NCBI GenBank assembly: GCA_015056055.1
Contig: SVHC01000008.1
Location: forward strand, 1-64,000
Source: Clostridiales bacterium
GTDB taxonomy: Bacteria > Bacillota > Clostridia > Christensenellales > Aristaeellaceae
DNA: 64,000 bases
Reading direction: 5' to 3'
Below the pieces are notes generated by a model, which saw nothing but the letters and a program-made list of their open reading frames with translations, was not told the DNA's origin and ran no database searches. A program made the translations under genes and the position numbers. Numbering within the stretch: position 1 is the first letter of the stretch; each line of letters opens with the position of its first letter. Shown here in pieces: positions 52,172 through 60,032 of this stretch.

Positions 52172-52260
52172 ATATATATCCATCCTTTCGGTTTTGCAAG
52201 CTGCAATATATATTCTATGCAGTTTCTTCTTCTCCTGCTTTTGCGAATGTTAAAAATGAA

Positions 52261-52306
52261 TTACGGCCTCCTTTTTCTTGCAAGTTTGCGAAAAAGGAGG
52301 CCGTAA
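52261..52306. other. Perfect 17-bp stem-loop upstream of the aminotransferase gene
   Basis: TTACGGCCTCCTTTTTC (52261-52277) and its exact complement (52290-52306) flank a 12-nt loop. It lies between dus and the aminotransferase gene, 90 bp before the latter's ATG, and has no strong T-tract. It may be a second terminator, a processing site, or a palindromic repeat. Confidence 0.6.
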
Positions 52307-52355
52307 ATGCCCGAATTTCGGCGAGAGATGCAAATGCGACTTGCTTGTTCCGTCA

Positions 52356-52396
52356 TAAAAAAGATCCCTTATGCATCAATACTATGCATAAGGGAT
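52356..52396 (-). terminator. Terminator of dus
   Basis: ATCCCTTATGCAT with its exact complement (13 bp, 7-nt loop), followed on the minus strand by CTTTTTTA. Confidence 0.85.
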
Positions 52397-52416
52397 GCAA
52401 AATGAATTAATAGTAT

Positions 52417-53370
52417 TCATTCAGGCAGCGTTTTCAGGTATTCCTTCAGGCAGGAGCGAACTTCTTCCGCCTGCGGCAGGGTGTTGATCCTTTCTCTCAG
52501 ACGGGCGCTGCCCGGCATGCCGCTTACATACCATGCAACGTGCTTTCGCATTTCGCGCACGCCGCATGCTTCTCCCATCAGGGAAACCTGCATATCCAGA
52601 TGTCTGAGCGCCATGTCGACTTTCTGGGAAGGAGTAGGAGCAGTATAGGGTTCACCGGCAAAGCGAGCCCGGATTTCCGAGAAAATCCAGGGGTTTCCCT
52701 GCGCGGCTCTGCCGACCATTACGCCTGCACAGCCGGTTTCCTCCATCATGCGCATGGCGGAATCGCCGTCTACAACATCGCCGTTGCCCAGCACCGGAAT
52801 GGAAACTGCCCGGCATACATCGCGGATCACATTCCAGTCTGCATGACCGGAATAAAATTGTTCCCTCGTGCGCGCATGAACGGTGAGCGCACATACGCCC
52901 ACGTCCTCAAGCCTTCTGGCCAGGTCCGGTGCGGTAACACTGTTCCAGCCTGCGCGGATTTTGACAGTAACAGGAAGGTGAGTTGCCTTTACAGCTGCTT
53001 CGGCGACCTTCTGGGCAAGCTCGGGTTCCTTCATCAATGCGGAGCCCTCACCGTTTCCGGCGATTTTGGGCGCGGGGCATCCCATATTGATGTCAATGAA
53101 AGCAAATCCACGGTCGGAAAGTTCTTCTACTGCACGGGACATCAAATCGGGCTCGCGGCCGAAAAGCTGCAGCCCAAGGCGCTTTTCTCTGGGGCCGCGC
53201 CGCGTAAGCGAAATGCTCGCCCGTGCATCCCGGGGTGCGTAAAGATACCCCTTTGCTGAAAGCATCTCTGTCACGCAGAAAGTCGCGCCCATCTCCTGTG
53301 CAAGCAGACGCGCGGGCAAATCGGTTACGCCCGCCATCGGCGCAAGCGCCACAATCCATTCTTTATTCAT
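52417..53370 (-). CDS. dus: tRNA-dihydrouridine synthase (DusB-like)
   Basis: The 317-residue flavoprotein reduces uridines in tRNA D-loops. It has the Dus order: ALAPMAGVTDLPARLLAQEMG at the start (FMN), GFAFIDINMGCPAPKIAGNGEGSALM with the catalytic Cys (about 98), TVKIRAGW, TVHARTREQFYSGHADW, and PVLGNGDVVDGDSAMRMMEETGCAGVMVGRAAQGNPWIF (FMN phosphate). Its start overlaps the stop of the upstream small membrane protein gene by 8 bp, so the two are coupled. Confidence 0.94.
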   Translation of the reverse strand: MNKEWIVALAPMAGVTDLPARLLAQEMGATFCVTEMLSAKGYLYAPRDARASISLTRRGPREKRLGLQLFGREPDLMSRAVEELSDRGFAFIDINMGCPAPKIAGNGEGSALMKEPELAQKVAEAAVKATHLPVTVKIRAGWNSVTAPDLARRLEDVGVCALTVHARTREQFYSGHADWNVIRDVCRAVSIPVLGNGDVVDGDSAMRMMEETGCAGVMVGRAAQGNPWIFSEIRARFAGEPYTAPTPSQKVDMALRHLDMQVSLMGEACGVREMRKHVAWYVSGMPGSARLRERINTLPQAEEVRSCLKEYLKTLPE

Positions 53371-53914
53371 TCTCCACCTGCTCCGGCACGGGTGTGGGTT
53401 CCAGGATAACTTTTGTCTGCTTCAGTCCCACGATGCGCCACTGACCGTTTGTTTTCAAAAGAGTCACGTCGTATTCGCCACCCTGCCAGGCGGGGATATC
53501 GCCTGTGACATCATTCACGCGGCTGGAGGCAACTTTGCCTTCGATTTCGGGCACGCGTTCGGTGATCGTGCAGTATGCCGTATTCTGCCACGGCCATGCC
53601 CACAGCCACTCCAGGGTGATAGCGTGGTCAAAATCCGTGATCCGATAATCGATATACGGAGAATTTTCGGAGAATGCCGCGTTCATTACCGGGTCATTCG
53701 CCAGGAATTCTGCGCCGAAATACTTGTTCAGCTCCACTGCGTCCTCGCGGGTGAGAGCTACTTCCACGCGTTTGTGCATACCTTCTGTCACCAGAATGTA
53801 GATATTTCCCGAGTTGAGCGCCATATAAAACGCTGTGATCAGAATCGCCACGCATACGCAGACGATCACAAGGCGCGTGGCAATGAACCATAAGGCTCGT
53901 CGGATATATTTCAT
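53363..53914 (-). CDS. Membrane-anchored protein of unknown function
   Basis: The 183-residue protein has a single N-terminal helix (LWFIATRLVIVCVCVAILITAFYMAL, about residues 8-33) and an extracytoplasmic domain with many Trp, Tyr and Glu residues (TLEWLWAWPWQNTAYCTITERVPEIEG and WQGGEYDVTLLKTNGQWRIVGLKQT), the latter resembling the last strands of NTF2-like domains. AGAGGAAAG lies 8 nt before the ATG at 53914. Coupled to dus by an 8-bp overlap. Confidence 0.65.
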   Translation of the reverse strand: MKYIRRALWFIATRLVIVCVCVAILITAFYMALNSGNIYILVTEGMHKRVEVALTREDAVELNKYFGAEFLANDPVMNAAFSENSPYIDYRITDFDHAITLEWLWAWPWQNTAYCTITERVPEIEGKVASSRVNDVTGDIPAWQGGEYDVTLLKTNGQWRIVGLKQTKVILEPTPVPEQVENE

Positions 53915-54076
53915 GGATGAACTTTCCTCTCTGATATTCGATATGCATCGCTTTGACGCGCGGCATATCGTCGCAGTTGCAAACACATACTTTTTCATTC
54001 AATATTATACCGTCAATTGCGCTCCGGGTCAATCCCATTGTAAGCATGCGAATTTTTTGCCTGATGCATTATCTTC

Positions 54077-54105
54077 TTGATTTGCAATCGTTTTTGCGGT
54101 AAAAT
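54077..54105 (+). promoter_or_regulatory. Promoter of the HAD-hprK-ROK-methylase run
   Basis: TTGATT (54077-54082) and TAAAAT (54100-54105), 17-bp spacer, 19 bp before the first ATG. Confidence 0.75.
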
Positions 54106-54123
54106 GAAAGGTGAGGTGTGCTT

Positions 54124-54936
54124 ATGGTACGATTGATAGCATTGGATCTTGATAATACGCTGCTTACGCCGGAAGGAACCGTTTCCCCGCGCACGATTGT
54201 TGCGCTGCGGGAGGCCATGGCGCGCGGCGTTTGTGTGGTTCTGGCCAGCGGACGCATGGTGGAAGCCATGCGCACAATTGCGGATTCCATCCCGGTAAAT
54301 GCGCCCCTGATTGCCTTTAACGGTGCGATTGCATGGGATTTGAATGAAAATCGGGCTGCCACGCGATTCCCCCTTGCCATGGAGGATGCCAGGGACATCT
54401 GCCGCATGGCGGAGGAAAAAGGGCTGCATATTCAGGCTTATCCCGACGGTGGATATTTTTACGAAAACACCAACGAATTTTCCCGCTATTATGAAAAAAT
54501 GATTCGCTATCCCGGCACCGCAACGGGTACGAAGATGAGCGAATTTATCACCACGGACGTGAACAAGCTTCTGATCATCGCTCCGGAGGAAACCTGCCGT
54601 CAGGAACTTCCCGTGTTTCAGAAGGCGTTTGAAGGAAAGGCATCCTTTTTTCAGTCGCGGAACATCTATATCGAATGCGTTCATCCTACGGTGGACAAGG
54701 GACGCGCACTCGAAGCACTTGCGAAGCATCTGAACATTCCCCGTGAGCAGATCATTGCTTTCGGCGATGAGGAAAACGATATTCCCATGCTCAGATATGC
54801 GCACGTTGGTTATGCCATGGAAAATGCCAAACCTTCGGTGCGCGAAATGGCCGACCGGATTGCGCCGCACTTTGCAAAGGACGGCGTTGCTCAGGTAATT
54901 GAACAACTGATCAGCGAGGGGGAGATGGATTGGTAA
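54124..54936 (+). CDS. Cof-type HAD hydrolase (sugar or nucleotide phosphatase)
   Basis: The 270-residue protein has the Cof/HAD-IIB layout: LIALDLDNTLLTPEG (nucleophile Asp and acid/base Asp), VLASGRMVEAM, a C2B cap in the middle, DKGRALEALAKHLNIPREQIIAFGDEENDIPML (Lys, then the two metal-binding Asp) and YAMENAKPSVREMADRI. It dephosphorylates small phosphates such as sugar phosphates. AGGTGAGG precedes the ATG at 54124. It overlaps hprK by 7 bp, which places it in a carbon-control operon. Confidence 0.92.
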   Translation: MVRLIALDLDNTLLTPEGTVSPRTIVALREAMARGVCVVLASGRMVEAMRTIADSIPVNAPLIAFNGAIAWDLNENRAATRFPLAMEDARDICRMAEEKGLHIQAYPDGGYFYENTNEFSRYYEKMIRYPGTATGTKMSEFITTDVNKLLIIAPEETCRQELPVFQKAFEGKASFFQSRNIYIECVHPTVDKGRALEALAKHLNIPREQIIAFGDEENDIPMLRYAHVGYAMENAKPSVREMADRIAPHFAKDGVAQVIEQLISEGEMDW

Positions 54937-55853
54937 AGACTGCCGACATGGTCAAGGCGCTTGGCCTTGAAATTCTCTATCTTGGAAACGGTGACAGTCT
55001 GCATATTGAGACTTCCGAAGTCAGCCGCCCCGGTTTGCAGCTTGCCGGCTATTGGGACTATTTCGCCCGGGAACGCACGCAGCTGATCGGCAAAGCGGAA
55101 GCCTCCTATCTGGAAACGCTGGAAGAGAAGGACCGCCGCGAACGTATCCAAAAACTCATGTCCTATGACATTCCCTGCGTGATCATCTGCCGCGGTATGG
55201 ACTGTTTCCCTGAAATGATGGAAGCCGCGCAGGAACGCGGAGTTCCGATCTTCCGCAGCAAGGAAAACACCACCATGCTGCAGATTCGTCTGATTGTTTT
55301 TTTGAACAGCTATCTTGCGCCCAGGAAGACCATCCACGGCGTTCTGGTGGACATTGCCGGTATTGGTATGCTGATTACGGGCGACAGCGGAGTGGGCAAA
55401 AGCGAAGCTGCACTGGAGCTCATCAAACGCGGACACCGCCTTGTAGCCGATGACGTTGTTGATGTCAGCCGGGTAAACGATGAGCGCCTTGTTGGCGAAG
55501 CGCCGGAAGCCATCCGTCACTTCATGGAAATTCGCGGAATCGGCATTATTGACATTGCAACCATGTATGGTGCGGGCGCGATCATCCGATCCAAATCCAT
55601 TGATATGAATGTGCATCTGGAGCTGTGGCAGAAGGACAAGGAGTACGAAAGACTGGGTCTTGAAGAAACCAAAACTTCCATCCTTGGCGTAGAGATTCCG
55701 CAGCTTGTGATTCCCATTCACCCCGGTCGTAACCTCGCAGTTGTGCTGGAGGTTGCCGCCCGCAATCTGCGCCTGAAGCAAATGGGCTTCAATGCTGCAG
55801 AGGAAATTGAACGACGCCTGAACGAGCGCCTTATGCGCGGCTCCATGGAATAG
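54930..55853 (+). CDS. hprK: HPr kinase/phosphorylase
   Basis: The 307-residue enzyme phosphorylates Ser46 of HPr with ATP when sugar metabolites are high and removes it with phosphate when they are low, thus controlling catabolite repression. The N-terminal domain (about 1-130) is followed by the P-loop LITGDSGVGKSEAALELIKRGHRLVADD (about 149-176), and the HprK signature EIRGIGIIDIATMYGAGAI comes next. A TTG start at 54930 gives the usual N-terminus (xVKTADMVKALGLEIL), with GAGGGGGA 6 nt upstream inside the HAD gene. Its presence implies CcpA-type regulation of the sugar genes in this genome. Confidence 0.95.
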   Translation: MVKTADMVKALGLEILYLGNGDSLHIETSEVSRPGLQLAGYWDYFARERTQLIGKAEASYLETLEEKDRRERIQKLMSYDIPCVIICRGMDCFPEMMEAAQERGVPIFRSKENTTMLQIRLIVFLNSYLAPRKTIHGVLVDIAGIGMLITGDSGVGKSEAALELIKRGHRLVADDVVDVSRVNDERLVGEAPEAIRHFMEIRGIGIIDIATMYGAGAIIRSKSIDMNVHLELWQKDKEYERLGLEETKTSILGVEIPQLVIPIHPGRNLAVVLEVAARNLRLKQMGFNAAEEIERRLNERLMRGSME

Positions 55854-55878
55854 ATTTTGAATAAAAGGAGATAAACAA

Positions 55879-56823
55879 ATGTTGTACGTAGGTATTGATC
55901 TTGGCGGCACCGGCATCAAGGCCGGTCTTATCACGGAAGACGGAACGATCCTTGCACAGGCAGATTGCCCCACCGGCGTTGAGCGCGGCCATGAAGCCGT
56001 TATCGCCGACATGGCAAAGCTCGCCCTGACCGTTATTGAAAAGGGCGGAAAGACCCTTGATGACGTAAAGTCCATCGGTATCGGTCTGCCGGGCGTTCAG
56101 GACCCGCGCACCGGTCATGTTCCCTTCTGCACCAACCTGTACTGGCACGATGTACCCGTAATCGAGCTGATGAACAAGTACATCGACAAGCCCATTTACT
56201 TTGATAACGATGCAACCGTAGCGGGCCTTGCAGAGTCCGTTGCAGGCGTATCCGCAGGCGTAAAGAATTCCGTATTCATTACCCTCGGTACCGGCGTCGG
56301 CGGCGCAATCATTATTGATGGCAAGCCCTACTCCGGCGCAAACGGCGTAGGCAGCGAAGTGGGCCACATGATCACCGTAATCGACGGCGAGCCCTGCACC
56401 TGCGGCAACAGCGGCTGCTGGGAGCGCTACGCCAGCGCCACTGCCATCATCCGCATGGGCCGTGAAGTGGCTGAAAAGAAGCCCGCAGGCAGCATCGCCC
56501 GCGCAGTCGGCGGCGACCTGTCCCGCATCACCGCAAAGACCATCTTTGACCTCGCCAAGGAAGGCGACCCGGATGCCACCGAGCTCTTCAACCGCTATGT
56601 ATACTATCTGTGCGTCGGCATTGTGAACATCATCAACTGCGTTGACCCCGAAGTTCTGGTAATCGGCGGCGGCGTCTCCAAGGCCGGCGATTTCCTGCTC
56701 AATGCTGTTCGCGCAAAGCTGCCGAGCATGGTATTCTACAAGGCTATGCCGTATGCACGCATCGAGCTGGCAACCCTCGGCAACGATGCAGGAATCATCG
56801 GCGCCGCAATGCTGGGCCGCTGA
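55879..56823 (+). CDS. glcK: ROK family glucokinase
   Basis: The 314-residue sugar kinase has the actin-like fold: YVGIDLGGTGIKAGLI (phosphate-1), PIYFDNDATVAGLAE with the catalytic Asp, ITLGTGVGGAIIIDGKPYSGANGVGSEVGHM (phosphate-2 and zinc His) and CTCGNSGCWERYAS (the ROK zinc cysteines, about 173-185). It most likely phosphorylates glucose at C6; other hexoses are possible. Highly biased codon use suggests strong expression. It lies 25 bp after hprK with AAAAGGAG. Confidence 0.92.
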   Translation: MLYVGIDLGGTGIKAGLITEDGTILAQADCPTGVERGHEAVIADMAKLALTVIEKGGKTLDDVKSIGIGLPGVQDPRTGHVPFCTNLYWHDVPVIELMNKYIDKPIYFDNDATVAGLAESVAGVSAGVKNSVFITLGTGVGGAIIIDGKPYSGANGVGSEVGHMITVIDGEPCTCGNSGCWERYASATAIIRMGREVAEKKPAGSIARAVGGDLSRITAKTIFDLAKEGDPDATELFNRYVYYLCVGIVNIINCVDPEVLVIGGGVSKAGDFLLNAVRAKLPSMVFYKAMPYARIELATLGNDAGIIGAAMLGR

Positions 56824-56824
56824 T

Positions 56825-57748
56825 ATGCTGTACTATGCAACCGTTCCCGCTGGGCTTGAATCGCTTGTGCGGGACTGTATTCCCAAGGGCAGCCGCCTGA
56901 TTCGTTCTTCCGGCGGCGCTGCGCTGATCGATTGCCCTGCCCGTCCCAAGGTATGGCCGGATCTGTTCACCAATGTGCATCTGGTTCTCTGCCAGGCGCG
57001 TACGAATGAATTTGGCCCCATCCTCCGCGTGGCGGAGGCAACGGCAAGCACGGCATTCTTTGCCTATACGCATCCGCGCCAGTCATTCCGCATTCGCTTT
57101 ATGAAGGATGGTCATGCCGCCAGCGTGCCGCCTGCGGATCTGGCACGTGCAGAAGCGCTGGTCAAGCGCACGGGCCATTTCCGCCCGGACAGGGTGAAGG
57201 CCGAGCTGGAATTCTGCTATATCCTGCGTCAGGACGGAAATGCATTCTATACGATGCAGCTTTCCCGCGAGCGTACCCGCGCTGCAAAAGGAATGCTCCG
57301 TCCGGAGATCGCCTATGCTCTGCCGCTGTTTGCGGGAGTAAAGACGGGCGAAACCGTAATGGATCCGTTCAGCGCATCCGGAGCCGTTGCGCAGGCTTTG
57401 AAGGCATTCAGTGCAAAGGCCGTTCTGAGCGATCCTGAGGGTGAAAATGGCGCTCTCAAGTGCCCGGCAAACGCGCTTTCCCATGTCAAGCTGCGCACGA
57501 TTGATCACGTTGTTACAGTGCTTCCGTGGCTGCTTCCCAAGGGCGAAAGCATGGATGCATTCTATGCAGCGGTATTCAGTGAATTCCGCCGCACGCTCAA
57601 GCCCGAAGGCAATGTCGTGATTCTTTCCGGTGCGCCTGCAGAGGCGGAAAAGGCCGCCTGCTCCGTAGGATTTGCAGCTGACCGTTCGCTGAGTATTTCT
57701 TTCGAAGGCAAAAAGCTTTCCATCATGAGGTTTAAATTACAGAGTTGA
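56825..57748 (+). CDS. UPF0020/THUMP-type RNA methyltransferase-like protein
   Basis: The 307-residue protein starts like tRNA/rRNA methylases with a short THUMP-like N-terminus (LYYATVPAGLESLVRDCI), then RIRFMKDG and MQLSRERTRAAKGMLRPEIAYALPLFAGVKTGETVMDPFSASGAVAQAL, the UPF0020 signature and SAM loop. The catalytic N/D-PP-Y/F motif expected after the next acidic strand (VLSDPEG) is not evident; the place is taken by VVTVLPWLLPKGES. It may be a distant or inactive member. The ATG at 56825 is 1 nt after the ROK gene stop. Confidence 0.75.
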   Translation: MLYYATVPAGLESLVRDCIPKGSRLIRSSGGAALIDCPARPKVWPDLFTNVHLVLCQARTNEFGPILRVAEATASTAFFAYTHPRQSFRIRFMKDGHAASVPPADLARAEALVKRTGHFRPDRVKAELEFCYILRQDGNAFYTMQLSRERTRAAKGMLRPEIAYALPLFAGVKTGETVMDPFSASGAVAQALKAFSAKAVLSDPEGENGALKCPANALSHVKLRTIDHVVTVLPWLLPKGESMDAFYAAVFSEFRRTLKPEGNVVILSGAPAEAEKAACSVGFAADRSLSISFEGKKLSIMRFKLQS

Positions 57749-57807
57749 TCCCGGGAGTCTCTACTTCGCGTGATAGCTATGTTGTTCGATTGAGAATATC
57801 ACAACCG

Positions 57808-57840
57808 GGCGTTGCCTTTCTGCAAGGCAGCGCCTTTTTT
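57808..57840 (+). terminator. Terminator of the HAD-hprK-ROK-methylase run
   Basis: GGCG-TGCCTT pairs with AAGGCA-CGCC around a 5-nt loop, then T6. Confidence 0.88.
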
Positions 57841-57868
57841 ATTGAAATGACAAGAATAGCGGACAGGC

Positions 57869-57922
57869 GAGGGGAATCCCCTCCGTCACCTGCGGTGACA
57901 CCTCCCCTTGATTCAAGGGGAG
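57869..57922. repeat. Intergenic palindromic repeat unit
   Basis: Three adjacent palindromes: GAGGGGA/TCCCCTC (57869-57883), GTCACC-TGC-GGTGAC (57885-57899) and CTCCCCTTGA/TCAAGGGGAG (57902-57922). This CTCCGTCACC...GGTGACACCTCCC layout resembles short interspersed repeats common between genes of gut Clostridia (from memory). Only one copy is in the window. The rest of 57923-58072 shows no gene. Confidence 0.55.
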
Positions 57923-58072
57923 CTTGACGTCGCGCGGGCCGACGGATTCCGGAGACCGAAGGCTGAAATGGCGGCAACTTCGAGCGCCGCCACGGAACAC
58001 TGGGTAAACGCAGTGCAGGCCAGTGCGGAGAAAGGAATTCGTCGGTATTCTTCTCTGAATCGGTTGGAGCAT

Positions 58073-58104
58073 AAAAACAGCTCCCTCACATGAGAGAGCT
58101 GTTT
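58073..58104 (-). terminator. Terminator of the siroheme-type reductase gene
   Basis: AAACAGCTC/GAGCTGTTT with an inner CTC/GAG pair, followed on the minus strand by TTTTTAT. Confidence 0.8.
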
Positions 58105-58124
58105 GGATTGGCATATTATCGAAA

Positions 58125-59057
58125 TCAGCGTTCTTTGATGTCTGCTGCAAGGATTTCATCCTTGCGTGCGAGCAGATCATCGCTCCAGAGAGCCTTTTCC
58201 AGAGCGTCCACACCGAGCCGGTCGATGGCTTTGCCGAGGCGTTCCTTTTTATAGGCATTCTCGCGGAACCAGAGCATCGTCTTTTCAACCAGCGGCTCGA
58301 TTTCGTTTCCGTCCACCATGCGGGACAGGCGCGTGCCTGCGCGGGTGGATTTTCCCCAGGTACCGCCCACATAGATGGCGTACTGAACCTTGCTTTCCGG
58401 TGCGAATGCGCCGAAGGGACATTTGCCGGTGCAAACGCCGCAAGCGAGGCATACATCCGTATTGATCTGTGCCTTACCATCCACAACGGAAACGGCCTTC
58501 ATCGGGCATGCAGCCTCAATGGCGCATTTTTTGCAGCCGCGGCACTTTTCAGCATCGAATACCGGTGCGCGGTGACCTTCAATGCCAAAATCGTTCAGGC
58601 TAGGCTTGGCACAGCTGTTCGGGCAGCCGCCAACGCCGATTTTGAATTTGTGCGGCAGGGAAACATTGCCCCAGCCGATATAATACTTTTCGTGCAGACG
58701 CTTTGCCAGAGCCTGAGTATCATAGTTGCCGAAAACGCAGGTAGTACCCTTGCAGGCAACAACCGGACGAACCTTTGCGCCGGTGCCGCCGAATTCCAGA
58801 CCGGCATTTTCGCGAACAAAGGCGCGGGCTGCATCGATGTTTTCATAAGCGATACCGGGAATCTCTGCGCACAGGCGGACGGTGAATGCAACCGTGCCGT
58901 TGCCGTAGCGGCGTGCGCATTCGGCAAGAATTTCAAGCTGGGCTGCGGTAAAGACGCTGCCGGGCGCGACTACGCGGCCGGAAAAACAATCGGTTCCGCG
59001 ATTGCGCAGAAAACCAAGCGCCTTTACGCGGGTAATATCGTCTTTGGTGATGCTCAT
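58125..59057 (-). CDS. Nitrite/sulfite reductase-like protein with two 4Fe-4S ferredoxin motifs
   Basis: The 310-residue protein has a nitrite/sulfite reductase ferredoxin-like half domain (RNRGTDCFSGRVVAPGSVFTAAQLEILAE), then VVACKGTTCVFGNYDTQALA and IGVGGCPNSCAKPSLNDFGI, the cysteine pairs that hold the siroheme and 4Fe-4S pair. Two ferredoxin clusters follow (CRGCKKCAIEAACP and CLACGVCTGKCPFG). This order matches the AsrC/small assimilatory sulfite reductase-like group of anaerobes. No asrA, asrB or siroheme genes are beside it, so its electron donor and substrate are unknown. The ATG at 59057 follows GAGGTGG; a GTG at 59066 overlaps that site. Confidence 0.82.
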   Translation of the reverse strand: MSITKDDITRVKALGFLRNRGTDCFSGRVVAPGSVFTAAQLEILAECARRYGNGTVAFTVRLCAEIPGIAYENIDAARAFVRENAGLEFGGTGAKVRPVVACKGTTCVFGNYDTQALAKRLHEKYYIGWGNVSLPHKFKIGVGGCPNSCAKPSLNDFGIEGHRAPVFDAEKCRGCKKCAIEAACPMKAVSVVDGKAQINTDVCLACGVCTGKCPFGAFAPESKVQYAIYVGGTWGKSTRAGTRLSRMVDGNEIEPLVEKTMLWFRENAYKKERLGKAIDRLGVDALEKALWSDDLLARKDEILAADIKER

Positions 59058-59091
59058 GTATTCCACCTCATGGTATATAATCTATGTTTAT

Positions 59092-59120
59092 ATTTTACTG
59101 CAATCGCAGCGTTGCGTCAA
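59092..59120 (-). promoter_or_regulatory. Promoter of the reductase-like gene
   Basis: On the minus strand, TTGACG (59115-59120) and TAAAAT (59092-59097), 17-bp spacer. Confidence 0.75.
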
Positions 59121-59140
59121 GGCATTTTGTGTCTAAGTGC

Positions 59141-59188
59141 AAGCATCAAAAAAAGCCTCAGCTTGGCTGAAGGCTTTTTTTGATGCTT
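59141..59188. terminator. Long terminator hairpin
   Basis: A 17-bp perfect stem AAGCATCAAAAAAAGCC plus an inner CAGC/GCTG stem, with T7 within the arm. It ends the gene at 59193 and lies just before the reductase promoter. Confidence 0.85.
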
Positions 59189-59192
59189 GAAA

Positions 59193-59675
59193 CTACTCTG
59201 TATTGCTGCTAAGTCGGCGGCGTGATATCAGAATGAACCGATCGAGCCGCGCAAACCAGTTCCAGATGGAGATCAGGGAATTCCATTCTTCCGGATATGC
59301 ACTGACGCCGGAGAGGGAAATGGATTCAACGCCTGTGCGGGAGATGGTAAGACCCCATTCCGAGGGAGGATAACTGTCGGCAAAATAGCGCTTTTCCCAG
59401 CGATACACACCGATTTCATCCATGCGGTCAAGAAGCTGCGCATATGCAGGCTGACTGATTGGGAATTCAATGGAATTGACCTGCAGATCGTCGCAAGATT
59501 CTGGTGTGAGTTTGCATTGTGGCAAGATGCAGTCCTGACCGGCGACGGTGATGCGGATGCGCTTGGTGCGCCGGGTGCAGTTTAGAAGGATGTGAAAACT
59601 GACACCGTTGTAATTGCTGACATGAAAGGAAATTTGTGAAATGGCGTCGGGAAGGGAACGCAAAGGCGTATCCAT
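59193..59675 (-). CDS. Hypothetical protein, 160 residues
   Basis: Not recognised. The product begins MDTPLRSLPDAISQISFHVSNYNGVSFHILLNCTRR and seems to be a small alpha/beta protein without signal peptide or membrane segment. A positively charged stretch is at residues 34-42, and a Trp-rich part (EEWNSLISIWNWFARLDRFIL) is near the end. The ATG at 59675 lacks a strong ribosome site (GGAGGT lies 5 nt upstream). It is the only gene between the reductase and the duplicated-terminator insert. Confidence 0.55.
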   Translation of the reverse strand: MDTPLRSLPDAISQISFHVSNYNGVSFHILLNCTRRTKRIRITVAGQDCILPQCKLTPESCDDLQVNSIEFPISQPAYAQLLDRMDEIGVYRWEKRYFADSYPPSEWGLTISRTGVESISLSGVSAYPEEWNSLISIWNWFARLDRFILISRRRLSSNTE

Positions 59676-59773
59676 GTATGACCTCCGAACGTATCACAAA
59701 AAAAGATGCAACTATTATTATAGGGGTTCATAAAGGATATGTCAATGAAATATGCTGCAAAAGCGTACAAAAA

Positions 59774-59798
59774 AGGCCGGAGAACATTCTCCGGCCTC
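59774..59798 (-). terminator. Terminator hairpin, distal copy of a 25-bp direct repeat
   Basis: AGGCCGGAGAA/TTCTCCGGCCT, identical to 59997-60021. On the minus strand this copy is followed by T6, so it is the functional terminator for the antiporter transcript once the insert has been read through. Confidence 0.85.
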
Positions 59799-59996
59799 AG
59801 ATCTCTGCCAAACCCTGCAAACGCAAAAATCCTTATGAACAGTAAAAGCGTCGTAAGGATTTTTGCTTGCTGTGTCAGCAACACTTGCAGCCAGCAGTCA
59901 CTTATGTCCATGTAAGCTCCCTTGACTGCAAGTTTGCTTCCTTGCCTTGCAGGCTTTTTCAGACTCTGGCAAATCGTTGACTTTGTCAACGATTTG
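59799..59996 (-). mobile_element. 198-bp non-coding insert between duplicated terminator hairpins
   Basis: This sequence lies between two exact copies of the antiporter's terminator stem-loop. It contains a perfect 11-bp stem AAATCGTTGAC/GTCAACGATTT (59971-59995), a 13-bp perfect stem GCAAAAATCCTTA with its complement (59821-59871), and no convincing gene. Its sequence is not that of the 247-bp element, but the architecture is the same: gene, hairpin without T-tract, structured insert beginning with a stem-loop, hairpin with T-tract. Shared short strings after the first stem (TTTGCCAGA and GGAAGCAA in transcript sense) could mean a distant relation. Confidence 0.65.
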
Positions 59997-60021
59997 AGGC
60001 CGGAGAACATTCTCCGGCCTC
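59997..60021 (-). repeat. Terminator hairpin, gene-proximal copy of the 25-bp direct repeat
   Basis: An exact copy of 59774-59798, starting 12 bp after the antiporter stop. On the minus strand it has no T-tract and runs into the insert. Confidence 0.9.
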
Positions 60022-60032
60022 TGAACAGGAAT

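Noticed and set aside
59774-60021. Simple explanation of tandem terminators made independently
   Set aside because: The two stem-loops are identical over 25 bases including the loop, which independent origin would not give.
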